A DNA stretch of 64,000 nucleotides from Miltoncostaea sp963823515 (GTDB lineage Bacteria > Actinomycetota > Thermoleophilia > Miltoncostaeales > Miltoncostaeaceae): the NCBI GenBank assembly GCA_963823515.1, contig CAWGMB010000014.1:1-64000 (forward strand), in the 5' to 3' direction. Numbering within the stretch: the stretch's first letter is position 1; the number at the start of each line of letters is the position of its first letter. Shown in pieces: positions 46,662 to 54,695 of this stretch. Position numbers and translations under genes: made by a program. The notes beneath the pieces were generated by a model that saw only the letters and a program-made list of their open reading frames with translations, was not told the DNA's origin and did not search any database.

Positions 46662-47903
46662 ATCCTCGTCACGGGTGACGAGATCCTGCGGGGTCGGATC
46701 CAGGAGCGCAACGCGGGCATCCTCGCGCGCTCCCTCGAGGCGCGGCGGGTGGAGGTCGCGCGGGTCGAGATGGTCGGCGACGGCATCGATGCGATCGGCG
46801 GCGCCCTGGCGCGCCTGCTCGGGGACGGGTACGACCTGGTCTGCGTGTCGGGCGGCCTCGGGCCCACCCACGACGACCTCACCATGGAGGCCGTCGCGCG
46901 CGTCACGGGCCGCCCGATGGCCCTCGACGCGCGAGCCCTCGGGCTGGTCAGCGCGCGCAGCTTGGTCCTTCAGGGGGACGCGGCGATCCTCGCCGCGCTC
47001 CGCGAGAAGCAGGCGACCCTCCCGGAGGGGGCGGTCATGCTACCGCCGCCCGGCACGGCCCCGGGATGCGTCCTTCGCCACGGGCCGACCACGATCGTCG
47101 TCCTCCCGGGCCCGCCGTGGGAGCTGCTGAGCATGTGGGAGGCCGCGCTCGGCGAGCCCCTGCTGGCTGAGGTGATCGCCGGCGCCCCCGGTATGGACGA
47201 GCGCGTCCTGCGGGTTCACGGGGTGCCCGAGTCGACCTTCGTGGCGGCGATCGCCGATCTGGACCCGGACGCCTGGCAGCGCCTGAAGGTGGGCGTGTGC
47301 GCCCGCGACGGCGAGCTCGAGGTCACGGTGCGCTGCCCGCCCGCCGACTCCTGGGCGGCCGACGCGCTGGAGGGGCTCGTCGCCGAGGGTCTCGGCGATG
47401 CCCTCTTCAGCCGGGACGGGGCGACGGTCGACGACGTCGTGGCGCGGGCGCTGCTCGCCGCCGGGCAGACCGTGGCGGTGGCCGAGTCGTGCACCGGGGG
47501 AGGCCTCGGGGCCCGCCTGACCGCACGCGCCGGCGCGTCGGCGTACGTGCTCGGCGGCGTGATCTCCTACGCGGACGCCGTGAAGACGGACGTGCTCGGC
47601 GTCGACCCCGAGGTGATCCGCCTGCACGGCGCCGTCTCGGCCGAGTGCGCCGAGGGGATGGCCATCGGTACGCGCCGGCTCCTGGGCAGCGACTGGGCCC
47701 TCGCGATCACGGGCATCGCCGGGCCGGGGGGTGGCGGCGCGGAGAAGCCGGTGGGGCTCGTCCACCTCGCGCTGGCCGGCCCGGGGGGCGTCCGCCACGC
47801 CGAGCAGCGGCGCGGTGGAGACCGCGATTCGATCCGCGCGAGGGCGGTCGCGGGGGCGCTCCACCTCCTGCGCCGGGGCCTCACGGCGCCGCTCGGGGCG
47901 TGA
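46662..47903 (+). CDS. cinA: CinA competence/damage-inducible protein (NMN amidohydrolase)
   Basis: The N-terminal molybdopterin-binding-like domain (ILVTGDEILRGRIQERN; VSGGLGPTHDDLTMEAVA; PGTAPG) and the C-terminal PncC domain (VAVAESCTGGGLGARLT; GGVISYADAVKTDVLGV; ITGIAGPGGG) are both present. Such proteins cleave ADP-ribose and deamidate NMN. No ATG, GTG or TTG lies in frame before the conserved GDEILRG; the first is GTG at 46749, which would remove it. ATC at 46662 is used as a placeholder, so the true start is unresolved. recA follows in the usual cinA-recA order. Confidence 0.88.
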   Translation: MLVTGDEILRGRIQERNAGILARSLEARRVEVARVEMVGDGIDAIGGALARLLGDGYDLVCVSGGLGPTHDDLTMEAVARVTGRPMALDARALGLVSARSLVLQGDAAILAALREKQATLPEGAVMLPPPGTAPGCVLRHGPTTIVVLPGPPWELLSMWEAALGEPLLAEVIAGAPGMDERVLRVHGVPESTFVAAIADLDPDAWQRLKVGVCARDGELEVTVRCPPADSWAADALEGLVAEGLGDALFSRDGATVDDVVARALLAAGQTVAVAESCTGGGLGARLTARAGASAYVLGGVISYADAVKTDVLGVDPEVIRLHGAVSAECAEGMAIGTRRLLGSDWALAITGIAGPGGGGAEKPVGLVHLALAGPGGVRHAEQRRGGDRDSIRARAVAGALHLLRRGLTAPLGA

Positions 47904-47945
47904 TGCCGGCGGTGACGAGTGCGGCGCTCATCCGGCCCGAAGGAT

Positions 47946-47986
47946 GCGAACGCGTGTTCGACGTCAGCCGACCCGCTCACTATGAT
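47946..47986 (+). promoter_or_regulatory. recA promoter with LexA (SOS) box
   Basis: CGAACGCGTGTTCG (47947-47960) is a perfect palindrome and matches the actinobacterial SOS box TCGAAC-N4-GTTCGA at 11 of 12 fixed positions. A -10 box TATGAT (47981-47986) lies 18 bases after TTCGAC (47957-47962), which could serve as the -35. LexA would therefore cover the -35 region. The leader is about 75 bases and ends with a GGGGAGG ribosome site. Confidence 0.85.
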
Positions 47987-48066
47987 CCTCTCCAGTCGCC
48001 GAGAGGGTCCGTCCCAGCGAGGGGCACCATCCGGTAGTCATCGAACACCTCAAGGGGAGGCCCTCC

Positions 48067-49185
48067 GTGGAGAAGCACGAGGCGCTCGGCACGGCCGTCG
48101 CGCAAATCGAGCGGCAGTTCGGCAAGGGCGCCATCATGAGGATGGGGGACACTCCGATGACGGAGATGTCCTCGGTCCCGACGGGCTCCCTGGCCCTCGA
48201 CATCGCCCTCGGGATCGGGGGCATCCCGCGCGGCCGCATCGTCGAGATCTACGGTCCGGAGAGCTCCGGTAAGACCACGATGGTCTACCACCTGATCGCC
48301 CAGGCCCAGAAGCGCGGCGGCCTGTGCGCCTTCATCGACGCCGAGCACGCCATGGACCCGGCCTACGCGAAGAACATCGGCGTCAACGTCGACGAGCTCC
48401 TGCTCTCGCAGCCCGACCACGGCGAGCAGGCCCTCGAGATCGCCGACCTGCTCGTGCGCTCGGCGGCCCTCGACGTGATCGCGATCGACTCCGTGGCGGC
48501 CCTGGTGCCGAAGGCGGAGATCGAGGGCGAGATGGGCGACACCCACGTCGGCCTGCAGGCGCGGCTCATGTCGCAGGCCCTGCGCAAGCTCGCCGGCAAC
48601 CTGCACCGCGCGAACACCATCTGCATCTTCACCAACCAGCTGCGCGAGAAGATCGGCGTGATGTTCGGCTCGCCCGAGACCACCCCGGGTGGCCGCGCGC
48701 TCAAGTTCTACGCGTCGGTGCGCCTCGACATCCGGCGGATCGAGACCCTCAAGGAGGGCACGGACGCCGTGGGCAACCGGGCCCGGGTGAAGGTCGTCAA
48801 GAACAAGGTGGCGCCGCCGTTCCGTCAGGCGGAGTTCGACATCATCTACGGGGAGGGCATCTCCCACGAGGGCAACCTCCTCGACCTGGGCGTCGAACGC
48901 GGGATGGTGCAGAAGAGCGGCGCCTACTTCTCCTTCGGGGACGAGCGCCTGGGTCAGGGCCGCCACGCGGCGCGCGCCTTCCTCAAGGAGCACGCCGACC
49001 TCGCCTCGCAGCTCGAGGCGCGGATCCGGGAGGACGCCGGGGTGCCCAACCCGAACCTGCTGCCCTTCGATCCGGTGACCGGCGAGGTGATCGAGCAGCC
49101 GGGGCAGGAGAAGACGGCGACCCCGAAGGCCGAGAAGGCCGGGTCCAAGAAGGCCGATCCGGTCCTGGCGGCCGTCAAGGGCTGA
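48067..49185 (+). CDS. recA: Recombinase RecA
   Basis: Strand-exchange ATPase of homologous recombination and SOS induction. The 372-residue protein has Walker A GPESSGKTT (63-71), DAEHAMDPAYAKNIGVN, Walker B LDVIAIDSVAAL, the L1/L2 loops (GEMGDTHVGLQARLMSQALRKL; TNQLREKIGVMFGSPETTPGG), and a C-terminal acidic/Lys-rich tail. GTG start follows AAGGGGAGG. recX does not follow. No intein is seen. Confidence 0.98.
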   Translation: MEKHEALGTAVAQIERQFGKGAIMRMGDTPMTEMSSVPTGSLALDIALGIGGIPRGRIVEIYGPESSGKTTMVYHLIAQAQKRGGLCAFIDAEHAMDPAYAKNIGVNVDELLLSQPDHGEQALEIADLLVRSAALDVIAIDSVAALVPKAEIEGEMGDTHVGLQARLMSQALRKLAGNLHRANTICIFTNQLREKIGVMFGSPETTPGGRALKFYASVRLDIRRIETLKEGTDAVGNRARVKVVKNKVAPPFRQAEFDIIYGEGISHEGNLLDLGVERGMVQKSGAYFSFGDERLGQGRHAARAFLKEHADLASQLEARIREDAGVPNPNLLPFDPVTGEVIEQPGQEKTATPKAEKAGSKKADPVLAAVKG

Positions 49186-49190
49186 TCGAC

Positions 49191-49224
49191 GCCCGGCCCG
49201 GGGAGGGATTCCCCCGTGCCGGGC
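49191..49224 (+). terminator. Nested hairpin after recA
   Basis: GCCCGGC (49191-49197) pairs with GCCGGGC (49218-49224), and the inside (GGGG with CCCC) can pair as well. It lies 5 bases after the recA stop. No T-run follows. Confidence 0.55.
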
Positions 49225-49264
49225 GCGGGCGACCGGCACGGAGGACGATTCGGGAGGGCTCGCC

Positions 49265-49846
49265 ATGGGACGCATCGTCGTAACGGAGTTCGTCTCGCTG
49301 GACGGCGTCATGGAGGCGCCGGGCGGGGAGCCGGGCTACGCCCACGCCGGGTGGGTCGGGAGGGTCCCCGACGGGGGCCAGTTCTCGTACAAGCTCGAGG
49401 AGATCCTCGCGGCGGAGGTCCATCTGCTCGGCCGGATCACCTACGAGAGCTTCGCGGGGGCTTGGCCCGAGCGGACCGACGAGGCCGGCTTCGCGGACAA
49501 GATGAACGCGATGCCGAAGTACGTCGTCTCGTCGACGCTCGACACCCTGGAGTGGAACAACTCGCACTTGCTGGAGGGGGACGCCATCGAGCAGGTGCGA
49601 GCGCTGAGGGAGCGCATCGACGGCGTGATCCTGGTCGCCGGAAGCCGGACCCTCGCGCAGGCGCTGCTTGCCCGGGGGCTGGTCGACGAGCTGCGGCTGA
49701 TGGTCTTCCCGGTGGTGCTGGGATCGGGTGCGCGGCTGCTGCCCGACTCGCCCGAGCGGATGGAGCTCGAGCTGGTCGAGACCCGCTCCTGGGAATCCGG
49801 CGTGGTCCTGGTGGTCTACCGCCTCGCGGCACCCGACGGCGGCTGA
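49265..49846 (+). CDS. Dihydrofolate reductase family protein (RibD C-terminal-like)
   Basis: A 193-residue protein: VVTEFVSLDGVMEAPGGE at the N terminus, LLGRITYESFAGAWPE, SSTLDTLEWNNS, VAGSRTLAQALLARGLVDELRLMVFPVVLGSG, which is the RibD/DHFR-like reductase fold. Most close relatives are uncharacterised and not the main DHFR. It is a single gene, followed by a convergent minus-strand pair. Confidence 0.88.
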   Translation: MGRIVVTEFVSLDGVMEAPGGEPGYAHAGWVGRVPDGGQFSYKLEEILAAEVHLLGRITYESFAGAWPERTDEAGFADKMNAMPKYVVSSTLDTLEWNNSHLLEGDAIEQVRALRERIDGVILVAGSRTLAQALLARGLVDELRLMVFPVVLGSGARLLPDSPERMELELVETRSWESGVVLVVYRLAAPDGG

Positions 49847-49850
49847 CGCG

Positions 49851-50150
49851 CTAGCCCTGGCCTCCGGCGGGCCCCTCCTGCGGGGGCGGCCCCCCGATCC
49901 GGCCATCCCGTCCGATCGCGCCGAACCGGGCCTGTCCGCCCCGCAGGTGGACCTCCCGGACGACGCCGCGCACGAAAGCGGCGCGCTCGTCGGCCCCCAT
50001 CTCCTCGAGCTGGCGCACCTGCTCGGGCGAGGCTTCCACGCTCGGCTCGGCGGCGAGGGCGCGCAGGGGGTCCTCGATCAGGGCCTCCCGGAAGCGCGGG
50101 TCGGCGACGGCCCGGACCCAGATCGGTACCGCCGGTGCGGCCTCGCGCAT
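49851..50150 (-). CDS. Small protein resembling NHLP/Os1348-type leader proteins
   Basis: A 99-residue protein. The part VADPRFREALIEDPLRALAAEP has the D-P-x-F-R-x-A-L-x-x-D-P-x-x-A-L pattern seen in the nitrile-hydratase-like leader (NHLP) clan, and the tail is Gly/Pro-rich. It is encoded just after a methyltransferase gene, with the ATG overlapping its stop. No cyclodehydratase, radical SAM or transporter for a RiPP is present here, so a natural-product role is only a possibility. Function unknown. Confidence 0.55.
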   Translation of the reverse strand: MREAAPAVPIWVRAVADPRFREALIEDPLRALAAEPSVEASPEQVRQLEEMGADERAAFVRGVVREVHLRGGQARFGAIGRDGRIGGPPPQEGPAGGQG

Positions 50151-50986
50151 CAGGACATGCTCGCGGGCCGGGCGGCGACGGTCAGCGCGGCCTCGGCCGG
50201 AAGGCGGATGCCGTCGTCCTCGGGCCTCGCGAGGCTCTCGACGTGGGCGCGCATGGCCTCGCGGACCTCGGCCTGGGCGCCGGCCTCGAGCCGGTGCCGG
50301 TAGAGGCCGGCGAGCGGGCCGCCGTGGATCGCGGCCTCCACGGCGTCATCGATCCCGGCGAACCACATGCCCGCCTCGAGGGTGACGTGCTCGACCAGAT
50401 CGAGTCCGGCCTCGTCGAGCATCCGGGGCATCACGCCGGGTAGGCCGTAGAAGAACATCATCGGGCAGACGGCCGAGAAGTACTGCGCCCGCGACTCGAT
50501 CAGCTCGATCACCGGCACCCACCAGACGTTCGCCGCGCGCCCCCACACCACCTGGAGCATCCGCCCGCCGGGGCGCAGGGTGCGTCCCGCGCTGTGGATG
50601 GCCGCCGCCGCGTCGTAGCAGTACATGAGGCCGAAGCTGCAGCTGAGGACGTCGGCCGATCCGGGGGCGAGCGAGAGGCGCTCGGCGTCGTCGACCGCGA
50701 ACGCGACGTCGTGGCGGCCGGCGAAGCGCGTCGTGGCCTCCTCCACCATCTCGGGGGCGAAGTCGACCCCGAGGGCCCGGCCGCCGCCGAGGCGCTCGGC
50801 GAGGGCGACCGTCGTGAGGCCGGGGCCGCAGGCGACGTCCACGCCGCTCGCTCCCGCCTCGGGCGCGAGCAGATCGAGGCCCTGGGCCGTGACGTGCGCG
50901 GTGCGCTCCGCCCACATGCCGGCGTACACCTCGGCGACCCGTCCCCAGGCGTTGCGCAGCCCGTCCTTCTCCGCCGGCTCGTCCAT
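50150..50986 (-). CDS. Class I SAM-dependent methyltransferase
   Basis: A 278-residue protein with motif I VDVACGPGLTTVALAERLGG, motif II GVDFAPEMVEEA, and the motif IV region ADVLSCSFGLMYCYDAAAA. The C-terminal half is unspecific. The substrate is unknown; it looks like a small-molecule methyltransferase. The last base overlaps the start of the NHLP-like gene downstream on the same strand. Confidence 0.85.
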   Translation of the reverse strand: MDEPAEKDGLRNAWGRVAEVYAGMWAERTAHVTAQGLDLLAPEAGASGVDVACGPGLTTVALAERLGGGRALGVDFAPEMVEEATTRFAGRHDVAFAVDDAERLSLAPGSADVLSCSFGLMYCYDAAAAIHSAGRTLRPGGRMLQVVWGRAANVWWVPVIELIESRAQYFSAVCPMMFFYGLPGVMPRMLDEAGLDLVEHVTLEAGMWFAGIDDAVEAAIHGGPLAGLYRHRLEAGAQAEVREAMRAHVESLARPEDDGIRLPAEAALTVAARPASMS

Positions 50987-51014
50987 CCATGCCCTCTCGT
51001 GGCTCGGGTCATGT

Positions 51015-51075
51015 CCGACGTCGCGAGACTACGTCGGCAGGCCCGCCGCGCGCCAGCTGGGCTGGCGCGCGGCGG
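51015..51075. terminator. Strong palindromes between methyltransferase and DUF4234 genes
   Basis: CCGCCGCGCGCCAGC (51043-51057) and its exact complement (51061-51075) form a 15-bp stem with a 3-base loop, suitable as terminator for the DUF4234 gene on the minus strand. Next to it CCGACGT and ACGTCGG (51015-51021, 51031-51037) form a second inverted repeat, which could be an operator for the methyltransferase promoter. There is no T-run. Confidence 0.6.
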
Positions 51076-51096
51076 ACGCGGCGCCGGGAGACGGCG

Positions 51097-51513
51097 TCAG
51101 GCCTCCGCCGGCGCCCCCGTGGCCGCGCGCCAGCCCTTGTTGAGCTCGCTCTGGATGAAGGGCGGGAACGCGATCGAAAGGAGGATATAGAGCACGAGGG
51201 CGAGCCAGCCGCTCAGCAACGGCACGCCGGCCACCCGCTGCGTCTCCTGGGCTCGCAGGGTACCGCGCCAGTAGGTGATGAGGGCGGGGACGATGATCAA
51301 CCCGCCTGGGAAGACGGCCAGTGCCGAGTTCATCGGTTTCTGGCCGAGGTCGTGCCCGGTCTGGGCACCGTACTCGCTCATCTCGCGGTTGATGTAGTAC
51401 CACCAGAAGACCCCATAGACCCCGAGGGTCACGAGCAGGAGTCCCAACACCCCCCACGGGTTTCGCAGCTTGACGACAGTCGGGCCGCCGCCGAGGCGCA
51501 GTTCCTCTGCCAT
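51097..51513 (-). CDS. DUF4234 membrane protein
   Basis: A 138-residue protein with three to four membrane helices and the DUF4234 signature RNPWGVLGLLLVTLGVYGVFWWYYINREM. Function is unknown. ATG at 51513 follows GGGGAGG. A TATCCT box lies about 25 bases upstream of the start on the minus strand. It is divergent from miaB. Confidence 0.85.
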   Translation of the reverse strand: MAEELRLGGGPTVVKLRNPWGVLGLLLVTLGVYGVFWWYYINREMSEYGAQTGHDLGQKPMNSALAVFPGGLIIVPALITYWRGTLRAQETQRVAGVPLLSGWLALVLYILLSIAFPPFIQSELNKGWRAATGAPAEA

Positions 51514-51609
51514 TGATCCTCCCCGGTTGTGGTGTCGCGAGGATAGCCGCCCGACCGCCCTCGGGAGGGGATCGGCTCGCCCAGGGCAGGGGCGGCTAGG
51601 ATGTCGCGC

Positions 51610-52947
51610 GTGCGGTACCACCTGACCACGTTCGGCTGTCAGATGAACGACCACGACTCCGAGCGCATGCGCGGCCTGCTGGAGGTCCTCGGGTACGAGC
51701 CCGTCGAGCTTCGCGACGACGCCGACCTGATCCTGTTCAACACCTGCACGATCCGGGGGAGCGCCGACGAGCGCTTCCTCGGCAACCTCGGCGACGCCAA
51801 GCGGGTCAAGCGCGAGCGCCCCGACGCGATCGTGGCAGTGGGCGGATGCTGGGCGCAGAGCCAGAAGGAGGCGGTCTTCCGGGACTTCCCCTTCGTGGAC
51901 ATCGCCTTCGGGCCGGGCGAGGTCGCCCGCCTCGGTGAGCTCGTGGCCCGGGAGCGGATCGACGCGGTGGGCGCGTTCAGCTTCGACGGGGCCTTCAGCG
52001 GCAGCCTGCCGTCCAAGCGCGAGCGCCCGCACCAGGCGTGGGTCCAGATCTCCGTCGGCTGCAACTGCGTCTGCGCCTACTGCATCGTCCCGGCCGTCCG
52101 CGGCCGGGAACGCAGCCGTCCCGCCGCCGACGTGGTGGGGGAGATCGAGGCGCTGGCCGCCGACGGCGTGGTCGAGGTGACCTTGCTCGGCCAGAACGTC
52201 AACTCCTACGGGCGGGACCTGCCCCGCGACGATCGCGCGACGTTCGCCGAGCTCCTGCGCGCCGTCGCCGGCGTCGAGGGCATCTCGCGGGTGCGGTACA
52301 CCAGCCCGCACCCGAAGGACATGAAGGCCGACGTCGTCGCCGCGATGGCCGACTGCCCCGAGGTGTGCGAGCACCTGCACCTGCCCGCCCAGTCCGGCAG
52401 CACCCGCGTGCTGAAGGCGATGCGCCGCACCTACTCGCGCGAGCGTTATCTGGATCTGGTGACGCGCCTGCGCCAGGCGATCCCGGATCTGTCGCTCACC
52501 ACCGACATCATCGTGGGCTTTCCCGGGGAGACCGAGGAGGACTTCTCCCAGTCGCTCAGCCTGGTCGAGGAGTGCGCCTACGACGGCGCCTACACCTTCC
52601 TCTACTCGCCCCGGCCGGGCACCGAGGCCGCCGCCGAGCTGCCCGACGACGTGCCCGCCGACGTCAAGCGCGAGCGGATCGCGCGCCTGGTCGAGACGGT
52701 GCAGCGCGTGGCCACCATCCGCGCCGCGCGATTCGTGGGCTCGACTCGCGAGGTGCTCGTCGAGGGCCCGTCGCGCACCGACCCGACGCGCCTGCGCGGC
52801 CGCCTGAGCCAGAACATCGCGGTGAACTTCACCGGGACGGCCCGGCCGGGTGAGCTCGTCGAGGTGGCGATCGACGGTGCGACCTCCACCACGCTGTCCG
52901 GCCGGCAGGCCGGCGCACCCGTGCAGGCGGACCTCGTCCTCTCCTGA
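51610..52947 (+). CDS. miaB: tRNA-2-methylthio-N6-dimethylallyladenosine synthase
   Basis: Radical SAM methylthiotransferase that completes ms2i6A37 of tRNA after MiaA. The 445-residue protein has three Cys of the first cluster (TFGCQMN, FNTCTIR, VGGCWAQ), the radical SAM motif SVGCNCVCAYC, GQNVNSYG and a TRAM domain at the C terminus. TAGGAT (51597-51602) precedes the GTG at 51610 by 7 bases, so the ATG at 51601, which overlaps that box, is less likely. miaA follows almost at once. Confidence 0.95.
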   Translation: MRYHLTTFGCQMNDHDSERMRGLLEVLGYEPVELRDDADLILFNTCTIRGSADERFLGNLGDAKRVKRERPDAIVAVGGCWAQSQKEAVFRDFPFVDIAFGPGEVARLGELVARERIDAVGAFSFDGAFSGSLPSKRERPHQAWVQISVGCNCVCAYCIVPAVRGRERSRPAADVVGEIEALAADGVVEVTLLGQNVNSYGRDLPRDDRATFAELLRAVAGVEGISRVRYTSPHPKDMKADVVAAMADCPEVCEHLHLPAQSGSTRVLKAMRRTYSRERYLDLVTRLRQAIPDLSLTTDIIVGFPGETEEDFSQSLSLVEECAYDGAYTFLYSPRPGTEAAAELPDDVPADVKRERIARLVETVQRVATIRAARFVGSTREVLVEGPSRTDPTRLRGRLSQNIAVNFTGTARPGELVEVAIDGATSTTLSGRQAGAPVQADLVLS

Positions 52948-52960
52948 GCCGCGCCCCGAG

Positions 52961-53875
52961 GTCCTGGCCCTGGTCGGGCCGACCGCCTGCGGCAAGAGCG
53001 CCCTGGCCCTCGCCGCCGCGCGGGCCCTCGGTGGCGAGATCGTCGTCGCCGACCCGTTCCAGCGCTACCGCGGGCTCGAGATCGCGGCCGACAGCCCGAG
53101 TGCGGCCGAGAGGCGGGAGATCCGTCACCACGCGGTCGGTGATCTCGACCTGACCCGGCGCTCCACGGCGGCCGCCTTCGCGGGTATCGCGCACGCCGCG
53201 ATCGATGCCGCCCTGGAGCGTGGGGCCCCTCCGATCGTCGCCGGCGGCACGGGCCTCTACCTCCGGGCCGCGATCGCGCGGATGAGCTTTCCGTCCGAGC
53301 CCGATCCGGAGGTCCGCGCCTGGGCGGAGGCCCTGGCCACCGGTGACCCCGCGGCCGCCCTGGCCGCCCTGCGCGCCCGCGATCCCGAGGCGGCCGCGCG
53401 CGTGGACGCCGCCAACCCGCGCCGGGTGGCGCGGGCGCTCGAGATCGCCGCCGATCCCTCCCCCCGGACGCCCGGGGCGGGGCTCTGGGGCGGCGAGGTG
53501 CGCCGGCCGACCCTCGTCGTGGGCCTCACGCGTCCCCGCGAGATCCTCGACCGGCGGATCGCGGCCCGGGTGCGACGCGAGCTCGACGACGGCCTCGTGG
53601 CCGAGCTCGAAGCGGCGCTCGACACCCCCGGCGTCTCGCGCGAAGCGCTCCAGGTCATCGGCGCGCGCGAGGTCATGGCGCTCCGGGCGGGCGACCTCGC
53701 GGAGGGCGACCTGCCGGAGCGGCTGGCCGCACGCACCCGGCGGCTGGCCCGCAAGCAGCTCACCTGGCTGCGGAAGACGCCCGGGATCGTCCCGCTCGAC
53801 CTGGGCGAGGAGCCGGCCGAGGCGGCGCTGCCCCGCCTGCTCGCCCTCTGGGGGGCTCCGAGCGCGATCCGGTAG
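52961..53875 (+). CDS. miaA: tRNA dimethylallyltransferase
   Basis: Prenylates A37 of tRNA. LALVGPTACGKSALALAAAR is the P-loop; DPFQRYRGLEIAADSPS, GGTGLYLRAAI, RDPEAAARVDAANPRRVARALEI and the later QVIGAREVMAL segment fit MiaA. The start is unresolved: the family begins at about the LALVGPT segment, yet no ATG, GTG or TTG occurs in frame after GTG 52877, which lies deep in miaB and would add 28 unlikely residues. GTC at 52961 is used as a placeholder. The stop forms part of the -10 box of dapF. Confidence 0.92.
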   Translation, partial: VLALVGPTACGKSALALAAARALGGEIVVADPFQRYRGLEIAADSPSAAERREIRHHAVGDLDLTRRSTAAAFAGIAHAAIDAALERGAPPIVAGGTGLYLRAAIARMSFPSEPDPEVRAWAEALATGDPAAALAALRARDPEAAARVDAANPRRVARALEIAADPSPRTPGAGLWGGEVRRPTLVVGLTRPREILDRRIAARVRRELDDGLVAELEAALDTPGVSREALQVIGAREVMALRAGDLAEGDLPERLAARTRRLARKQLTWLRKTPGIVPLDLGEEPAEAALPRLLALWGAPSAIR

Positions 53876-53885
53876 CCTCCCGGGG

Positions 53886-54695
53886 GTGAAGTTCGCCAAG
53901 TGGCACGGGCTCGGCAACCACCACCTCGTCGTCGAGCGCGCGGAGTGGCCGCTGGCCATCACACCCGAGCGCGCGCGCCGGATCCTCGACCCCAACACGG
54001 GCGTCGGGGGCGACGGCATCCTCGAGGTGTCGACCGAGGCCGACGGCACCCCGCGCATGACCGTGTGGAACCCCGACGGAAGCCAGGCCGAGAACTGCGG
54101 CAACGGCATCCGGATCATCGCCCGCCATTTGCGGGACACCGGCCGGCTGCCCGACGACGGGCGCATCCTCACCGGTGGCGGACCCGTGTTGGTGCGCGTG
54201 CTCGACGACGACCGCGTGGAGGTCCGCATGGGCCGTGCGCGCTTCCCCGCGGGCGAGGCCCGGGAGAAGCTCGCGGTGGGCGACCGCTCGGTCACGCTCG
54301 CCGAGGTGTCGATGGGCAACCCGCACGCGGTGATAGAGGACGAGGCGCCCGGGGAGGTCGTGCGCGACCTCGGCCCGGCGATCGAGGTGGACGCACGCTT
54401 CCCCGAGCGCACCAACGTGGAGTTCGTCCGCAGGGACGGACCCTCGGAGCTGACCATGAGAGTCTGGGAGCGGGGCGTCGGGGAGACGCTCGCGTGCGGC
54501 ACGGGGGCCTGCGCGGCCGCGGTGGCGGGCGTGCGGCTGGGCGGCCTCGCCAGTCCCGTGACGGTGCATCTGCTGGGCGGCGATCTCGTGATCGCCGTGG
54601 ACGACGACCTGGAGGTGACGATGACCGGTGCGGCCGAGGAGATCTACCGGGGGGAACTCAGCCCCGACCTGGTGCGTGCCCTGGAGGAGCTCTGA
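53886..54695 (+). CDS. dapF: Diaminopimelate epimerase
   Basis: Converts LL- to meso-diaminopimelate. The 269-residue protein has both catalytic cysteines (DGSQAENCGNGIRI and GETLACGTGACA). The N-terminal motif reads KWHGLGNHHLVVE where most enzymes have GNDF, a change at the substrate side. GTG at 53886 is 7 bases after TAGCCT (53873-53878). Its stop overlaps the dapL ATG, so both act together. Confidence 0.94.
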   Translation: MKFAKWHGLGNHHLVVERAEWPLAITPERARRILDPNTGVGGDGILEVSTEADGTPRMTVWNPDGSQAENCGNGIRIIARHLRDTGRLPDDGRILTGGGPVLVRVLDDDRVEVRMGRARFPAGEAREKLAVGDRSVTLAEVSMGNPHAVIEDEAPGEVVRDLGPAIEVDARFPERTNVEFVRRDGPSELTMRVWERGVGETLACGTGACAAAVAGVRLGGLASPVTVHLLGGDLVIAVDDDLEVTMTGAAEEIYRGELSPDLVRALEEL

